64,000 nt of DNA from an uncultured Bacteroidota bacterium (GCA_937861115.1 CALMBD010000302.1:33811-97810), one strand, 5' to 3'. Shown: positions 46,567 through 57,722, numbered from the stretch's first letter. Notes: generated by a model from the letters alone, not told the origin. Translations and numbers: made by a program.

Positions 46567-47304
46567 TCAGGCAGTGCCGCCGGCCATATCCTTTACGAGC
46601 AACTGGAAACCGTTGCCGTGGATATTAACGATCTCGATGGCCTGGTCTTTTGCCAGGTATTTGCGCAGTTTGGTCACAAACACGTCCATCGAACGGGCGG
46701 TGAAGTAGTTGTCTTCGTGCCATATTTTGTTGAGCGCTTCGGAGCGGGGCATCACGTCGTTCATGTATTTGCAGAACAACTTGAGCAGTTCCGCCTCCTT
46801 GGGGCTCAGTTTCCACTGGTTTTCTTCACCCGGCTTGGCATCCGAATAAGTCAGGATGCGCACAGGGTAGTTGAAGTGGTATTTGCCTATGATAAACTCC
46901 CGTTGCTCGTCGCGCGGATCGGCATTTTTGTGCAATCGTTTCAGCACGGCCTGAATCCGGTACAACAGTTCTTCCGAGTTGAAGGGTTTGGAAATGTAGT
47001 CGTCGGCTCCGATCTTGAAACCCTGCAAGACGTCGTCTTTCATGGTTTTGGCGGTCAGGAAAATGATAGGAACCTCCTGATTGCGTTCGCGTATTTCACG
47101 GGCGAGCGTAAAGCCGTCTTTGCGCGGCATCATGACATCGAATACGCAAAGGTCGAAATTGCTCTTTTTAAATGCCTCGAGGCCGAGCACGCCATCGGTT
47201 GCCAGCGTCACGTCGTAATCGTGCATTTCAAGGTAAGAACGGAGTACGTCGCCAAAGTTTTGGTCGTCCTCCACCAGCAGAATTTTGTAAGTTGCACTTG
47301 CCAT
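46567..47304 (-). CDS. OmpR-type response regulator, RprY-like
   Basis: 245 residues. Receiver domain with the acidic pocket in LLVEDD, phospho-acceptor Asp56 in CVFDVMMPRKDG and Lys106 in YISKPF. The C-terminal winged-helix DNA-binding domain (about 135-238) includes KLSPKEAELLKLFCKYMNDVMPRSEAL and SMDVFVTKLRKYLAKDQAIEIVNIHGNGFQL. The sequence style is that of RprY in Bacteroidota; the presumed cognate kinase is at 37225-38682. The 219-base gap to the PhyH gene holds only short repeated ATTG-rich stretches. Confidence 0.92.
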   Translation of the reverse strand: MASATYKILLVEDDQNFGDVLRSYLEMHDYDVTLATDGVLGLEAFKKSNFDLCVFDVMMPRKDGFTLAREIRERNQEVPIIFLTAKTMKDDVLQGFKIGADDYISKPFNSEELLYRIQAVLKRLHKNADPRDEQREFIIGKYHFNYPVRILTYSDAKPGEENQWKLSPKEAELLKLFCKYMNDVMPRSEALNKIWHEDNYFTARSMDVFVTKLRKYLAKDQAIEIVNIHGNGFQLLVKDMAGGTA

Positions 47305-47481
47305 AAAAGTCGGTCTGTGGTCAGTGTGATTAGATGATGTTCCAAAGGGGGATTGAATCTGGCTTTTTCAGGGGCATTACGCTTTAACGCATACTCCCCG
47401 AATCGAAGTATGTAAAAATGTGGCATCCTGGAAAAAATGTTAAAATTATATTGTGTTGCTCCCTGTCGGGTTGCCGGAGGG

Positions 47482-48852
47482 TCAGGTTTCCAGGGCTTTG
47501 GGCCGGAACAGAGCAGTCAGGAATTGCGTCGTTCGCACCCGGTCCGCGACCAGGAGTACCGCCAGAAGCGGGACGAGCCATACGACCCTTTTCTGAAAAC
47601 GCGGGTCAATCATGCTGACACCCGAGCAAATAAGGGCATTGGCAAATAAGGCCGTCAAGACAAATACAACCAGCCATTTGTATTGTAACGGTATGTTGTC
47701 GGCATTGAACAGGAAGAGCAAAGCCAGCGCGCAAAAGGACAGCATCACCAGCCAGTGCTGGTTCTCGTCGAGCGTGCTTTCCATGCCGGCATCATGGTAT
47801 TGCAGGGAATGCCGGATGGCAAACAGCCCCTTGGGAAAAACTTCCCTCAGCACGCCGTAGGGATGGCCGTTTTCCAGTTCCCGGAAAACCGTTTTGCCTT
47901 CGAAAGTGAAAAACTGCGCCACGGCATCTTCCGTCATCTTTATCGCCAGGTTCTTGATGTTTTCCGGGCTTTTTAAAAAGTCATCCCATACGACTGCAAA
48001 CAGGCTGTCGTTTGCGGCCCAGCCGCCATTGATGTTGGCGGGGCTGGCCGGGTCCCAGAGCAAATCGTCGGACTCCCTTTCCCTGCATGCACAAAGAGGC
48101 GATGTATTAACCAAACAGAATTTATTCAGATGTGGTATTAATAGTTCCGTCCGGTGCAGATGGCTGATCAGAAAGATGTGTTGAGCCCTGGAAAAAACAA
48201 AGCCGCCGCCGTACAGAAAACTCAGTGCAGGAATGGTGAGGGCGCCGGTCAAACCAATTGCGGCAACGAGTGCCAGTTTGCGAGCCGGTATCCCCTTCAG
48301 CCTGAACAGCCGGCCGGCAAGGAGCATAAGAAGGGGCAGAAACAGTATCCAGCGGTGCGAATGATGCGCTGCAATCCCGAACCACAGGATGAGGCCGGCG
48401 CCGGCAGCGACATGCCGCGATGTTTTTCCCCACAATAATATGGCGGAAGCGAGGATCAGGAGCGGTGTCAGGAAGTCGGGCATCAACATGGTGGTCGTGA
48501 TACCGGCACAAGTACCCAGCGTGAGCACAAACACCGTCGCCAGGGGCATGTAAACAGGCAGTTGCGGGAAAAAGACCCGGGTGAACTGGTGGATAATCCA
48601 GGATGTTAGCCATGCCTGTACAAAAGCGACCAGCCACAGGCTTTCCATCAAACTGACGTGTCGCATAAATATCCCGTAGGCCATAGGCCGGAAGTCGGAA
48701 ACGACGCCTTTAAAACCGGCCAACACGTAGGAGCCGGTATCGGAAAACAAAAACGGAAAATTGTTTTGGAACGCGGGCGTCATCAGGGTGAGCGTGCCGG
48801 CAAAAATGGACAACGCCCATTGACGCTTTGAAATTTGGTGGATGATTTTCAT
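47482..48852 (-). CDS. Polytopic membrane protein of unknown function
   Basis: 456 residues with about eleven membrane segments, starting MKIIHQISKRQWALSIFAGTLTLMTPAF. A large loop at about 235-360 is soluble and contains CLVNTSPLCACRERESDDLLWDPASPANINGGW. The early loop has FLFSDTGSYVLAGFKG, an Asp-containing segment in the position where GT-C glycosyltransferases carry their catalytic acid, so a GT-C-like enzyme is possible, but I cannot assign a family. Start chosen at 48852 because a longer frame from 48900 adds a non-hydrophobic stretch. Confidence 0.65.
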   Translation of the reverse strand: MKIIHQISKRQWALSIFAGTLTLMTPAFQNNFPFLFSDTGSYVLAGFKGVVSDFRPMAYGIFMRHVSLMESLWLVAFVQAWLTSWIIHQFTRVFFPQLPVYMPLATVFVLTLGTCAGITTTMLMPDFLTPLLILASAILLWGKTSRHVAAGAGLILWFGIAAHHSHRWILFLPLLMLLAGRLFRLKGIPARKLALVAAIGLTGALTIPALSFLYGGGFVFSRAQHIFLISHLHRTELLIPHLNKFCLVNTSPLCACRERESDDLLWDPASPANINGGWAANDSLFAVVWDDFLKSPENIKNLAIKMTEDAVAQFFTFEGKTVFRELENGHPYGVLREVFPKGLFAIRHSLQYHDAGMESTLDENQHWLVMLSFCALALLFLFNADNIPLQYKWLVVFVLTALFANALICSGVSMIDPRFQKRVVWLVPLLAVLLVADRVRTTQFLTALFRPKALET

Positions 48853-49025
48853 GGGTAGGGTTGGTTTCCGTAAAGCAGTAATTAAGGTAGTTTGGCACAT
48901 TCCACAGCATGATAACCGCCGCCCGTCGAAAAATATTAGCGGATAAGGCAGTAACGCGCAACTTCGTTTGACCGCTGTTGTCTTTGCAGACGTTTGTTAA
49001 AACTTTGCTAAAACTGGCAACAGTA

Positions 49026-49058
49026 TTTGTTACTACGAAATATTTCGTAGTAACTTTC
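49026..49058 (+). promoter_or_regulatory. Promoter with an embedded 26-bp perfect palindromic operator
   Basis: GTTACTACGAAAT at 49029-49041 is followed by its exact reverse complement at 49042-49054. The palindrome fills the spacer between TTTG (49026-49029) and TAACTTTC (49051-49058), a one-mismatch -7 element, so a bound dimer would block polymerase. The TACTACGAAAT half-site resembles operators of BlaI/MecI/CopY-type repressors; the regulator is not encoded in the window. It controls the PDZ gene starting at 49139. Confidence 0.75.
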
Positions 49059-49138
49059 CCCTGAAATCAGCCGTCTGCTATGCGGCGCCCCTTGTAACCG
49101 GCACCTCCTGTCACGACAAAAACAACTTTACTCTGGTT

Positions 49139-50890
49139 ATGAAAACAATCAGTGCCATCCTGTCCGCAGCGTTCGTCCTGATGCCCTGGATCGTCGAACC
49201 GCTATTATCCCAGGAAAATATCCCTTCGCCACAAGAAAAGAAGGTCACCATTACCAGGCGTTCGGTCGACGCAGACGGATCTGAAACAACCGAGATCATC
49301 GTCAAAAAAGGCAAGGCTGCCGAGAATTTCGACCTGGACAAATACCTCAGTGAAAACAGTTCCGACAATGTGCAGGTTGATGTGCTTGTAGAAGAGGGCA
49401 CTGAAGATGAAAAAACCGTTATCCTGAAACGCTCACCCGGAAACGGCGCAAAGTATGACCACAATTACAACTATAACTACAATTACGACTACGATTATAA
49501 CTACGACTACAACCGGGCAGAAGCGCCGCGAAGCGGTAAAAAGGCATTTCTTGGTGTCGAGGAAGACTCCGATGAAGATGCCGACGAGCCGGGCCTCGTT
49601 GTAGAAGTTATTCGCGGTTCTGCTGCCGACAAGGCCGGTCTGCGCCACAACGACAAAATCCTGAAACTCAACGACCAGAAAACCAATCGCTGGAGCGATC
49701 TCACCGGTTTTATGCGCGATGCCAAACCGGGCGACAAGGTAACGATCACCTACAGTCGCAATGGCAAGCAGTATACGACGGAGGCCCTGCTCACCACCCG
49801 CAACGACGTCAAAAGCGAAGACAAGGGGCCAAAAGGCTTTTTTGGAGTGTCTGATGAAGACGACAACGACGAGGAGCCCGGCGTAGCCGTCAGTATTACC
49901 AGGAACTCCGGTGCTGAAAAAGCCGGTTTGCAGGACGGCGATGTGATCTTCCAACTCAACGATACGGAGATTCGCGACTTTGAAGACATCAGCGATTTTA
50001 TGGCCTACACGGCTCCGGGCGACAAGATTAAGGTGGTTTTTGAACGCGCGGGCAAGCGCAACAACGTGGATGTCACGCTGGGTGAGCAAAAATCATGGAA
50101 CTGGGCCGAATGGAACACAGGCAAGATCAAACTCGATGACCTCGATCTTAATTTCCGGGATAAAGAAGCCTGCCTCGGCGTTTATACGGGTATCGGCACA
50201 CGATCCGAAGTGCGCGGAGCCGAAATTACCAGTTTTACAACAGAAAGTGCGGCCCGTGAGGCCCAGATGCAGGAGGGCGACCTGATTACCGCCATCAACG
50301 GGCAACGCGTACAGGGCCACGGCGAGTTGTGGAATGCGATTGCCAAATTTAAGGCAGGCGATAAGGTGAGCGTGGAATTCCTGCGGGATAACCAGACCAA
50401 CGTGATCGAGGTTAGCCTCAAAGGATGTCGCGACAACTCCGGTCGAGTGCAACTGTTCGATACGGACGAGGGCGGCGACAACAGCAGCCGGCGGTTCTTT
50501 ATCTGGAACTGGAGCGACGACGAGCGCCAGCGCCTGCGCGAGCGCCATGTCATCACTATCCGTCGCGGCGCCGAAGGCGATGCCCCGAAGGTGAACACTG
50601 CACCGGGCACAGAACCCGTTGCTGCTGATCGCAAACTTAATCTCCAGACTTTCCGCGCGTACCCTAACCCGACCCAGGGCCAACTGACGGTTGAATTCAG
50701 GGGCGAGCCGGTAGCCACCATCGTTTCCCTGTTCGACCTGGGTGGCCGGCAATTGTTCCGTGAAGAGCTCAATGCCTTCAGTGGCGACTACAGTCAGCAG
50801 TTCGACCTTTCGGAGTACGCCAAGGGCACTATTATCGTCCATGTGCTGCAAGGCGACAAGGTATACACCGAGCAGGTTGTGATCAATTGA
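49139..50890 (+). CDS. T9SS-exported triple-PDZ protein
   Basis: 583 residues with signal peptide MKTISAILSAAFVLMPWIVEPLLSQ. An acidic segment is followed by a low-complexity Asn/Tyr/Asp tract (residues 107-125, mostly NY and DY dyads). Three PDZ domains follow: 137-220 (FLGVEEDSD, VVEVIRGSAADKAGLRHNDKI), 233-315 (FFGVSDEDDNDE, AEKAGLQDGDVI) and 345-430 (CLGVYTGIGTR, AREAQMQEGDLI). The end is a T9SS type A sorting domain (FRAYPNPTQGQLTVEF to GDKVYTEQVVIN). There is no protease domain, so it is a surface scaffold or peptide-binding protein. It is preceded by a promoter with a perfect palindromic operator. Confidence 0.88.
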   Translation: MKTISAILSAAFVLMPWIVEPLLSQENIPSPQEKKVTITRRSVDADGSETTEIIVKKGKAAENFDLDKYLSENSSDNVQVDVLVEEGTEDEKTVILKRSPGNGAKYDHNYNYNYNYDYDYNYDYNRAEAPRSGKKAFLGVEEDSDEDADEPGLVVEVIRGSAADKAGLRHNDKILKLNDQKTNRWSDLTGFMRDAKPGDKVTITYSRNGKQYTTEALLTTRNDVKSEDKGPKGFFGVSDEDDNDEEPGVAVSITRNSGAEKAGLQDGDVIFQLNDTEIRDFEDISDFMAYTAPGDKIKVVFERAGKRNNVDVTLGEQKSWNWAEWNTGKIKLDDLDLNFRDKEACLGVYTGIGTRSEVRGAEITSFTTESAAREAQMQEGDLITAINGQRVQGHGELWNAIAKFKAGDKVSVEFLRDNQTNVIEVSLKGCRDNSGRVQLFDTDEGGDNSSRRFFIWNWSDDERQRLRERHVITIRRGAEGDAPKVNTAPGTEPVAADRKLNLQTFRAYPNPTQGQLTVEFRGEPVATIVSLFDLGGRQLFREELNAFSGDYSQQFDLSEYAKGTIIVHVLQGDKVYTEQVVIN

Positions 50891-50925
50891 GGAATTATCA
50901 CCGCCCAAACAGACAAAATATCAGG

Positions 50926-50966
50926 ACCAACGGCCTTCCCGGGAATCTCCCGGGGGGGCCGTTGGT
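50926..50966 (+). terminator. Terminator of the PDZ gene
   Basis: ACCAACGGCC at 50926-50935 pairs with GGCCGTTGGT at 50957-50966; the loop contains a second short stem, CCCGGGA/TCCCGGG. It lies 36 bases after the stop. Confidence 0.7.
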
Positions 50967-51034
50967 GTATCGTTAAAAAATACTGGCACGAACTTTTCTT
51001 TATATTCCGGCATTAATATTTTATAACTTTTCCC

Positions 51035-52102
51035 GTGAGCACGTATCGCTTAATCCTGTATCAACACCGCGAAAACCGTTGGCACTACGTCCGATTGACG
51101 TATCTGCCGGAGGGCAAACTTCGCACAGAGACCGGTTGTTGCGGCCAAAAGCCCGACCTGACTGCTGTTTCTGTCGTGCCGTCGGGAAAGGATGCGGATA
51201 CGGCGTTGCGGGAATCAGGCGCCAGATGGCAGGCAAAAGGCTATGACAAGCCCTCTCCACAGCACGTTCAGGTGCTCACCCTGCACTTTCAGATGCGCCG
51301 CTGGACCGGCTACCCGGCCGCTGCGCCGTGGCACGACGACCTGAGTGCCGGTTATCTCGATCCCATCCATGAGGTGCTCGATTCGACCTGCAACGGGATT
51401 TCGCGCGGGAATGAGCGCTTTTCCGGAAACTACCTCTATTACTACACCGTTTTCAACGCCGATCTCGCTCTTGAGGCGGCAGAAAGTATCGCCGCTGCCG
51501 CGCCGGTCAAATTCCTGCTCGATATACACGTCGGTCGCCGGGAAAAACAGGTACACATCCCCATCGATCCCAATGTGCCGGAATACCTGCGCTCGCTGTT
51601 TCGGATCGTGGAAAAATCGGCACGGAGTATCGCCGGTGAAATACCCACGCTTTTCCCCGGCGATCCACTGCAGCCGGAGTATGTGCCGAACGGCGACGCC
51701 CGGAAGCGTATTCGCGGCGACGAGGCCAACGGGCTTCGCCATCTGCTGAAAGAAAAATGGAATTTTGACTCCAATTTCTGGAACCCCCTCACCGAGTCGT
51801 CGCCCTCACAGGTTGTCTTCCTGAATGGCATGCCCGACGATAAAATGCAAAAGGTCACCGGACTGATCCGAAAGCATTCCACTGCTCCGCTTTATCTGCT
51901 CGATTGCGAGGAGGGAATCTTTGAAATATCCGCAGCCGATATTTTCAAAGGCGTCTATGAAGGCGCCGCATTTGATGGCAACCTCGACTGGATCATTTAT
52001 TTTTCCCACCATCATACCGTCACGTTCGGTGGCGACTGGCTCGTGGAAGCCGTCAAGGATATCTATAAGGAACAGCCGGAAGCGCTCAATGCCTGGCAGT
52101 AG
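51035..52102 (+). CDS. Hypothetical protein with WGR-like N-terminus
   Basis: 355 residues starting with GTG. The first about 80 residues look like a WGR domain (NRWHYVRLTYLPEGKLRTETGCCGQK ... ALRESGARWQAKGYDKP), a nucleic-acid-associated fold. The middle region contains FLLDIHVGRREKQVHIPIDPNVPEYLRSLF, and the end FDGNLDWIIYFSHHHTVTFGGDWLVEAVKDIY resembles the tail of several bacterial immunity-type domains. No signal peptide. Both assignments are tentative and no function can be stated. Confidence 0.6.
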   Translation: MSTYRLILYQHRENRWHYVRLTYLPEGKLRTETGCCGQKPDLTAVSVVPSGKDADTALRESGARWQAKGYDKPSPQHVQVLTLHFQMRRWTGYPAAAPWHDDLSAGYLDPIHEVLDSTCNGISRGNERFSGNYLYYYTVFNADLALEAAESIAAAAPVKFLLDIHVGRREKQVHIPIDPNVPEYLRSLFRIVEKSARSIAGEIPTLFPGDPLQPEYVPNGDARKRIRGDEANGLRHLLKEKWNFDSNFWNPLTESSPSQVVFLNGMPDDKMQKVTGLIRKHSTAPLYLLDCEEGIFEISAADIFKGVYEGAAFDGNLDWIIYFSHHHTVTFGGDWLVEAVKDIYKEQPEALNAWQ

Positions 52103-52340
52103 TGGGTTTTCACATTGACAGGAGGGTTCTTCCAGGCATTTTTGTGGAAACGGATAGACCCGGCGCATCAAATTTTCAGCAGACTTTTCTTCCGGTTATC
52201 AGTTCCTGACGCCAAACCGTACAGGTCGGGTGTACCGCAAAGGCCGATACTGCCCGTTGCTACTTTTTTACGCCTTCAGGCAGCCCAACCGAGACTTTTA
52301 ACGTCAATCTTTGCGTTTGCAGAGACAAACCGTTATATCC

Positions 52341-52961
52341 ATGCGAAAAATACCACTTGCCTTTATGTTTGCTGCTGCCGTGCTGTTGTTGTTCCAGACC
52401 TTTTGCAAGGAAAACAACATTGAAACGGTGGAAAACAAGGGCGCTGATGGCCGTCTGGAACGCTGGCAGCGCAACAAAAAAGATTTTGCCAAAGAAGGGC
52501 TGTACCAGCGTTTTGATCCGGACGGCACGCTGGCCGAGGAGGCACATTACACACACGATACCCTTAATGGCGAGCATAAATACTTTTACAAAGACGGCTC
52601 CGTCGAAAGCGTCGAACGCTACCGCATGGGAGTTTACCACGGGAAATACCAGAAATACGGTGAAGACGGCACGCTGCTGCTCGAGCAGGACTTTGTCGAC
52701 GGCATGATGCAGGGGTTCAGCCTGGCCTATTACCCGAACGGCATGCTGAAGGAAAAAGTGACCATGCGCGGCAACGAGGAAGACGGACCTTTTTGGGAGT
52801 ACTACGAAAACGGCAAGGTCAGCGCTGAAGGCACCTATTCGCCGGGCGAAGAAGCCCCCCTGGAACAGGGTGAATTGAAGGAATACGACGAAACCGGCAC
52901 GCTCATTCGCATCGCTGATTGTAAAGACGGGGTCTGCCTCACCCGCTGGAAAAAAGAATAA
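52341..52961 (+). CDS. MORN-repeat (YwqK-like) protein with N-terminal signal
   Basis: 206 residues. N-terminal MRKIPLAFMFAAAVLLLFQTFCKENN is a signal sequence with a Cys at residue 22 that could be lipidated (QTFC is a weak lipobox). Five or more MORN-type repeats follow, of the form G.Y..Y...G.L..E..Y..G (EGLYQRFDPDGTLAEEAHY, GEHKYFYKDGSVESVERY, GKYQKYGEDGTLLLEQDF, GFSLAYYPNGMLKEKV, GPFWEYYENGKVSAEGTY). Databases often call such proteins YwqK-family antitoxins, but no toxin is nearby. It lies 38 bases upstream of porQ. Confidence 0.8.
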   Translation: MRKIPLAFMFAAAVLLLFQTFCKENNIETVENKGADGRLERWQRNKKDFAKEGLYQRFDPDGTLAEEAHYTHDTLNGEHKYFYKDGSVESVERYRMGVYHGKYQKYGEDGTLLLEQDFVDGMMQGFSLAYYPNGMLKEKVTMRGNEEDGPFWEYYENGKVSAEGTYSPGEEAPLEQGELKEYDETGTLIRIADCKDGVCLTRWKKE

Positions 52962-52999
52962 GTCTGCCCCCTCCCGAACACACGCATAACCATCGCACC

Positions 53000-54067
53000 A
53001 TGCATACAATGCTACGAAAAATCAGTCTTGCCTTTTTGTCTGCCCTTATCTTTCAGGCCCAGCCGGTATCTGCCCAGATCACGGGCGGTCAGCAAGTATT
53101 CCAGTTCATGACCCTGTCGCCTTCGGCGCGTATCACAGCGCTCGGCGGCGCCCAGATCGCCGTAAAGGACGACGACCTGGCCTTTGCCGCCGCCAATCCC
53201 GCGGCGCTCAACCCGCAGATGGACGGCATGCTGACCTTTCAGCACAATTTCTTCCTGACCGATATCCAGCACGGTTATGTCGCCTATGCGCAGCATGTGC
53301 CTAAACTGGGCTTTACCTTCCACGGCGGACTGCAGTATATGAACTACGGCGATATCAACCAGGCGGATGAATACGGAACCGTGATCGGGAAAGTAAAAGC
53401 CTCCGAAACGGCCTTTACCGTCGGCGGCGCCAGGCCGCTGACCGACCGGATATCGCTCGGACTGAACGTACGGCTCGGGCTTTCCACACTCGATACCTAC
53501 AAGGCGTCGGCCCTTGCCGCCGATGCCGGGTTGATGTATGCCGATACGGCAAGCCGGTTTATTGCTGCCGTAGTTGTGCGCAACGCAGGCGCTCAACTCT
53601 CGTCGTACAATGAGGTCCGGGAAGACCTTCCCTTCGACCTGCAGATCGGCATCAGCAAACAGTTGCGGTACCTGCCGTTCAGGCTCAGCATCATCGCCCA
53701 CCACTTGCAGCAGTGGAATATTCGCCACAATGATCCCAACTTGCAGGACGACGGTATCCTGCAACTCGGCGACACGCAAAGTTCAACCGGGGGCGGCAAC
53801 AACGCCGTCGACAATTTCTTCCGGCACCTGGTCTTCAACGGTGAATTCCTGTTGGGCCGCAACGAATCGTTCCGGATACGGGTCGGTTACAACCACTTGC
53901 GCAAGAAAGAACTCTCCGTGCGCAACTATCGCAGCCTTGCCGGTTTCTCCGGAGGTATCGGCATCAGGATCAGCCGCTTCCGTATCGACCTCGGTTATGC
54001 CGCCTATCACCTGGCGGGCGGGGTCGTGCACCTCGGTATCGGAACCAGGCTCAAAGATTTTTTCTGA
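53000..54067 (+). CDS. porQ: Type IX secretion system protein PorQ
   Basis: 355 residues with signal peptide ending AQPVSAQ. The family pattern is clear: GGQQVFQFMTLSPSARITALGGAQIAVKDDDLAFAAANPAALNPQMDGMLTFQHNFFLTDIQHGYVAYA, then FTVGGARPLTDRISLGLNVRLGLSTLDTYKASALAADAGLMY, and a C-terminal GIGTRLKDFF. PorQ is an outer membrane barrel-type (PorV-like) component of the T9SS attachment complex, where it works with PorU, PorV and PorZ in processing and anchoring of cargo. It may be co-transcribed with the MORN gene. Confidence 0.88.
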   Translation: MHTMLRKISLAFLSALIFQAQPVSAQITGGQQVFQFMTLSPSARITALGGAQIAVKDDDLAFAAANPAALNPQMDGMLTFQHNFFLTDIQHGYVAYAQHVPKLGFTFHGGLQYMNYGDINQADEYGTVIGKVKASETAFTVGGARPLTDRISLGLNVRLGLSTLDTYKASALAADAGLMYADTASRFIAAVVVRNAGAQLSSYNEVREDLPFDLQIGISKQLRYLPFRLSIIAHHLQQWNIRHNDPNLQDDGILQLGDTQSSTGGGNNAVDNFFRHLVFNGEFLLGRNESFRIRVGYNHLRKKELSVRNYRSLAGFSGGIGIRISRFRIDLGYAAYHLAGGVVHLGIGTRLKDFF

Positions 54068-54098
54068 TGATCTGTTCAGAGAAAATTTAAATCACTTC

Positions 54099-54130
54099 TT
54101 GGAAAATTATCCCTTCTTGAGTTACCTTTG
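54099..54130 (+). promoter_or_regulatory. Promoter of the rpsL-rpsG-fusA cluster
   Basis: TTG at 54099-54101, a 21-base spacer and TACCTTTG at 54123-54130 match the Bacteroidota consensus. Transcription should start near 54137, giving a leader of about 80 bases before rpsL. Confidence 0.65.
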
Positions 54131-54216
54131 CGTTCGCTTTTGGAAGAGCCTCATTTTGTGAGCGCTTTTTCCATTGATTTTGAACGAGTTACAACAATTT
54201 ACAGTAAACAAACGGT

Positions 54217-54591
54217 ATGCCTACCATCAATCAACTTGTACGTAACAGCCGCGAGAAGGTCGAGTACAAAAGCAAAAGCCGCGCATTGAACGCTTGTCCG
54301 CAACGCCGGGGCGTTTGTACGCGTGTATATACCACCACGCCCAAGAAGCCAAACTCCGCGCTGCGTAAAGTTGCCAAAGTGCGTCTGACCAACAGTATTG
54401 AGGTGATCGCCTACATTCCGGGTGAAGGCCACAACCTGCAGGAGCACTCTATTGTACTGGTCCGCGGCGGTCGTGTAAAAGACCTGCCCGGTGTGCGTTA
54501 TACAATTGTTCGCGGCGCACTCGACACCGCCGGTGTCGTCAACCGCAAGCAGAGCCGCAGCCGCTACGGCACCAAGCGTCCGAAGAAATAA
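54217..54591 (+). CDS. rpsL: 30S ribosomal protein S12
   Basis: 124 residues, full length. The conserved core [33 protein letters not shown] and [32 protein letters not shown] are intact; both Lys positions where streptomycin-resistance changes occur (in TPKKPNS and GGRVKDLPG) carry the wild-type Lys. First gene of the str cluster. Confidence 0.98.
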   Translation: MPTINQLVRNSREKVEYKSKSRALNACPQRRGVCTRVYTTTPKKPNSALRKVAKVRLTNSIEVIAYIPGEGHNLQEHSIVLVRGGRVKDLPGVRYTIVRGALDTAGVVNRKQSRSRYGTKRPKK

Positions 54592-54657
54592 TTACCTGAT
54601 GGTGAATGGCCATTGATGAATAAGGAATCGGAACTGATTCAGCGTTCGTCAAAGCGG

Positions 54658-54692
<35 letters not shown>

Positions 54693-54697
54693 AACAA

Positions 54698-55165
54698 ATG
54701 CGTAAGCACAAACCGAAACCTCGAGTATTGGCTCCCGATCCGCGCTATAGCGATACGATGGTTACCCGTTTCGTTAATAACCTGATGTGGGAAGGCAAGA
54801 AGAGCGTTGCTTTTGGCATTTTTTACGATGCACTGGATATCGTAAAAAGCCGCACCAACGAGGACGAGTTGCAAGTCTGGAAAAAAGCGTTGAACAATGT
54901 AATGCCACAAGTGGAAGTGCGCAGCCGCCGTATCGGTGGCGCTACCTTCCAGATCCCGACGGAATTGCCGGCCAACCGGAAAATCTCCATCGGTATGAAG
55001 TGGATGATCAAATATGCGCGCGCCCGCAGCGGCAAAGGCATGGCCGAAAAACTGGCTGCCGAAGTAATTGCCGCGAGCAAAGGCGAAGGCAGCGCTGTTA
55101 AAAAGCGCGAAGACACGCACAAAATGGCAGAAGCGAACCGTGCTTTTGCGCATTTCAGAGCGTAA
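54698..55165 (+). CDS. rpsG: 30S ribosomal protein S7
   Basis: 155 residues. Typical S7 sequence: MRKHKPKPRVLAPDPRYSDTMVTRFVNNLMWEGKKSVAFGIFYDALDIV, MPQVEVRSRRIGGATFQIPTE, KMAEANRAFAHFRA at the end. It binds the 3' major domain of 16S rRNA. It sits between rpsL and fusA as in most bacteria, though both spacers (106 and 300 bases) are longer than usual. Confidence 0.98.
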   Translation: MRKHKPKPRVLAPDPRYSDTMVTRFVNNLMWEGKKSVAFGIFYDALDIVKSRTNEDELQVWKKALNNVMPQVEVRSRRIGGATFQIPTELPANRKISIGMKWMIKYARARSGKGMAEKLAAEVIAASKGEGSAVKKREDTHKMAEANRAFAHFRA

Positions 55166-55204
55166 GGCCCGGCAGCGCCGTCAAATTCCTACCGTCGAAA
55201 TTGA

Positions 55205-55226
55205 CCCCGCCCGGACTTTGGCGGGG
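55205..55226 (+). terminator. GC hairpin between rpsG and fusA
   Basis: CCCCGCC at 55205-55211 pairs with GGCGGGG at 55220-55226, followed by ACAATTTT. It lies 39 bases after rpsG and may terminate or attenuate transcription, letting fusA be set separately. The remaining 240 bases before fusA hold an AT-rich stretch with TACTTTG at 55366-55372, a promoter match one base short. Confidence 0.5.
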
Positions 55227-55465
55227 ACAATTTTCGGCGGTATTGGCTTTTAAAGGAGATGGAAAAACAAGATTGTGTTTTTATTTTTCCAAACATTTAA
55301 AAAGCCAAACAGCATTACCCCAAATTAACTTTCAACAGTAAGACATTTTTTGCCTAAAAAGCGATACTTTGTTCTGATGTTGCGTCTGAACATCAGTTTT
55401 TGAAAAAATATTCATTCACCGGCCTGTCCTTTCCGGCGGGCTCATACAAACAACTGTTATACGTC

Positions 55466-57604
<2,139 letters not shown>

Positions 57605-57608
57605 TAGT

Positions 57609-57648
57609 TAAGGGTTGTCGGGTTACGGGTTGAAGGGTTACGAGTTGA
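57609..57648 (+). repeat. Degenerate GGGTTRN short tandem repeats
   Basis: After fusA the motif GGGTT(A/G)(C/T)... recurs about five times at 7-8-base spacing (AGGGTTGTCGGGTTACGGGT and onward). Similar units in opposite orientation occur at 57876-57912. Confidence 0.7.
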
Positions 57649-57681
57649 CGAATAATCAGACATTCCACGATATAAAAATAG

Positions 57682-57717
57682 AGCCCGGTAGCGCATCGCT
57701 GCCGGGCTTCTTTTTTG
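57682..57717 (+). terminator. Rho-independent terminator of fusA
   Basis: AGCCCGGTAGCG at 57682-57693 pairs with CGCTGCCGGGCT at 57697-57708 (one G-U pair), followed by TCTTTTTT. Confidence 0.85.
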
Positions 57718-57722
57718 AGCGA

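Noticed and set aside
52341-52961. Toxin-antitoxin system suggested by the YwqK-type repeats
   Set aside because: No toxin gene is adjacent; the protein has a secretion signal, and MORN repeats alone do not indicate an antitoxin.
57609-57648. Telomere or CRISPR-like array in the GGGTT repeats
   Set aside because: Units are degenerate, only 7-8 bases long, without spacers, and within a chromosome-like context.
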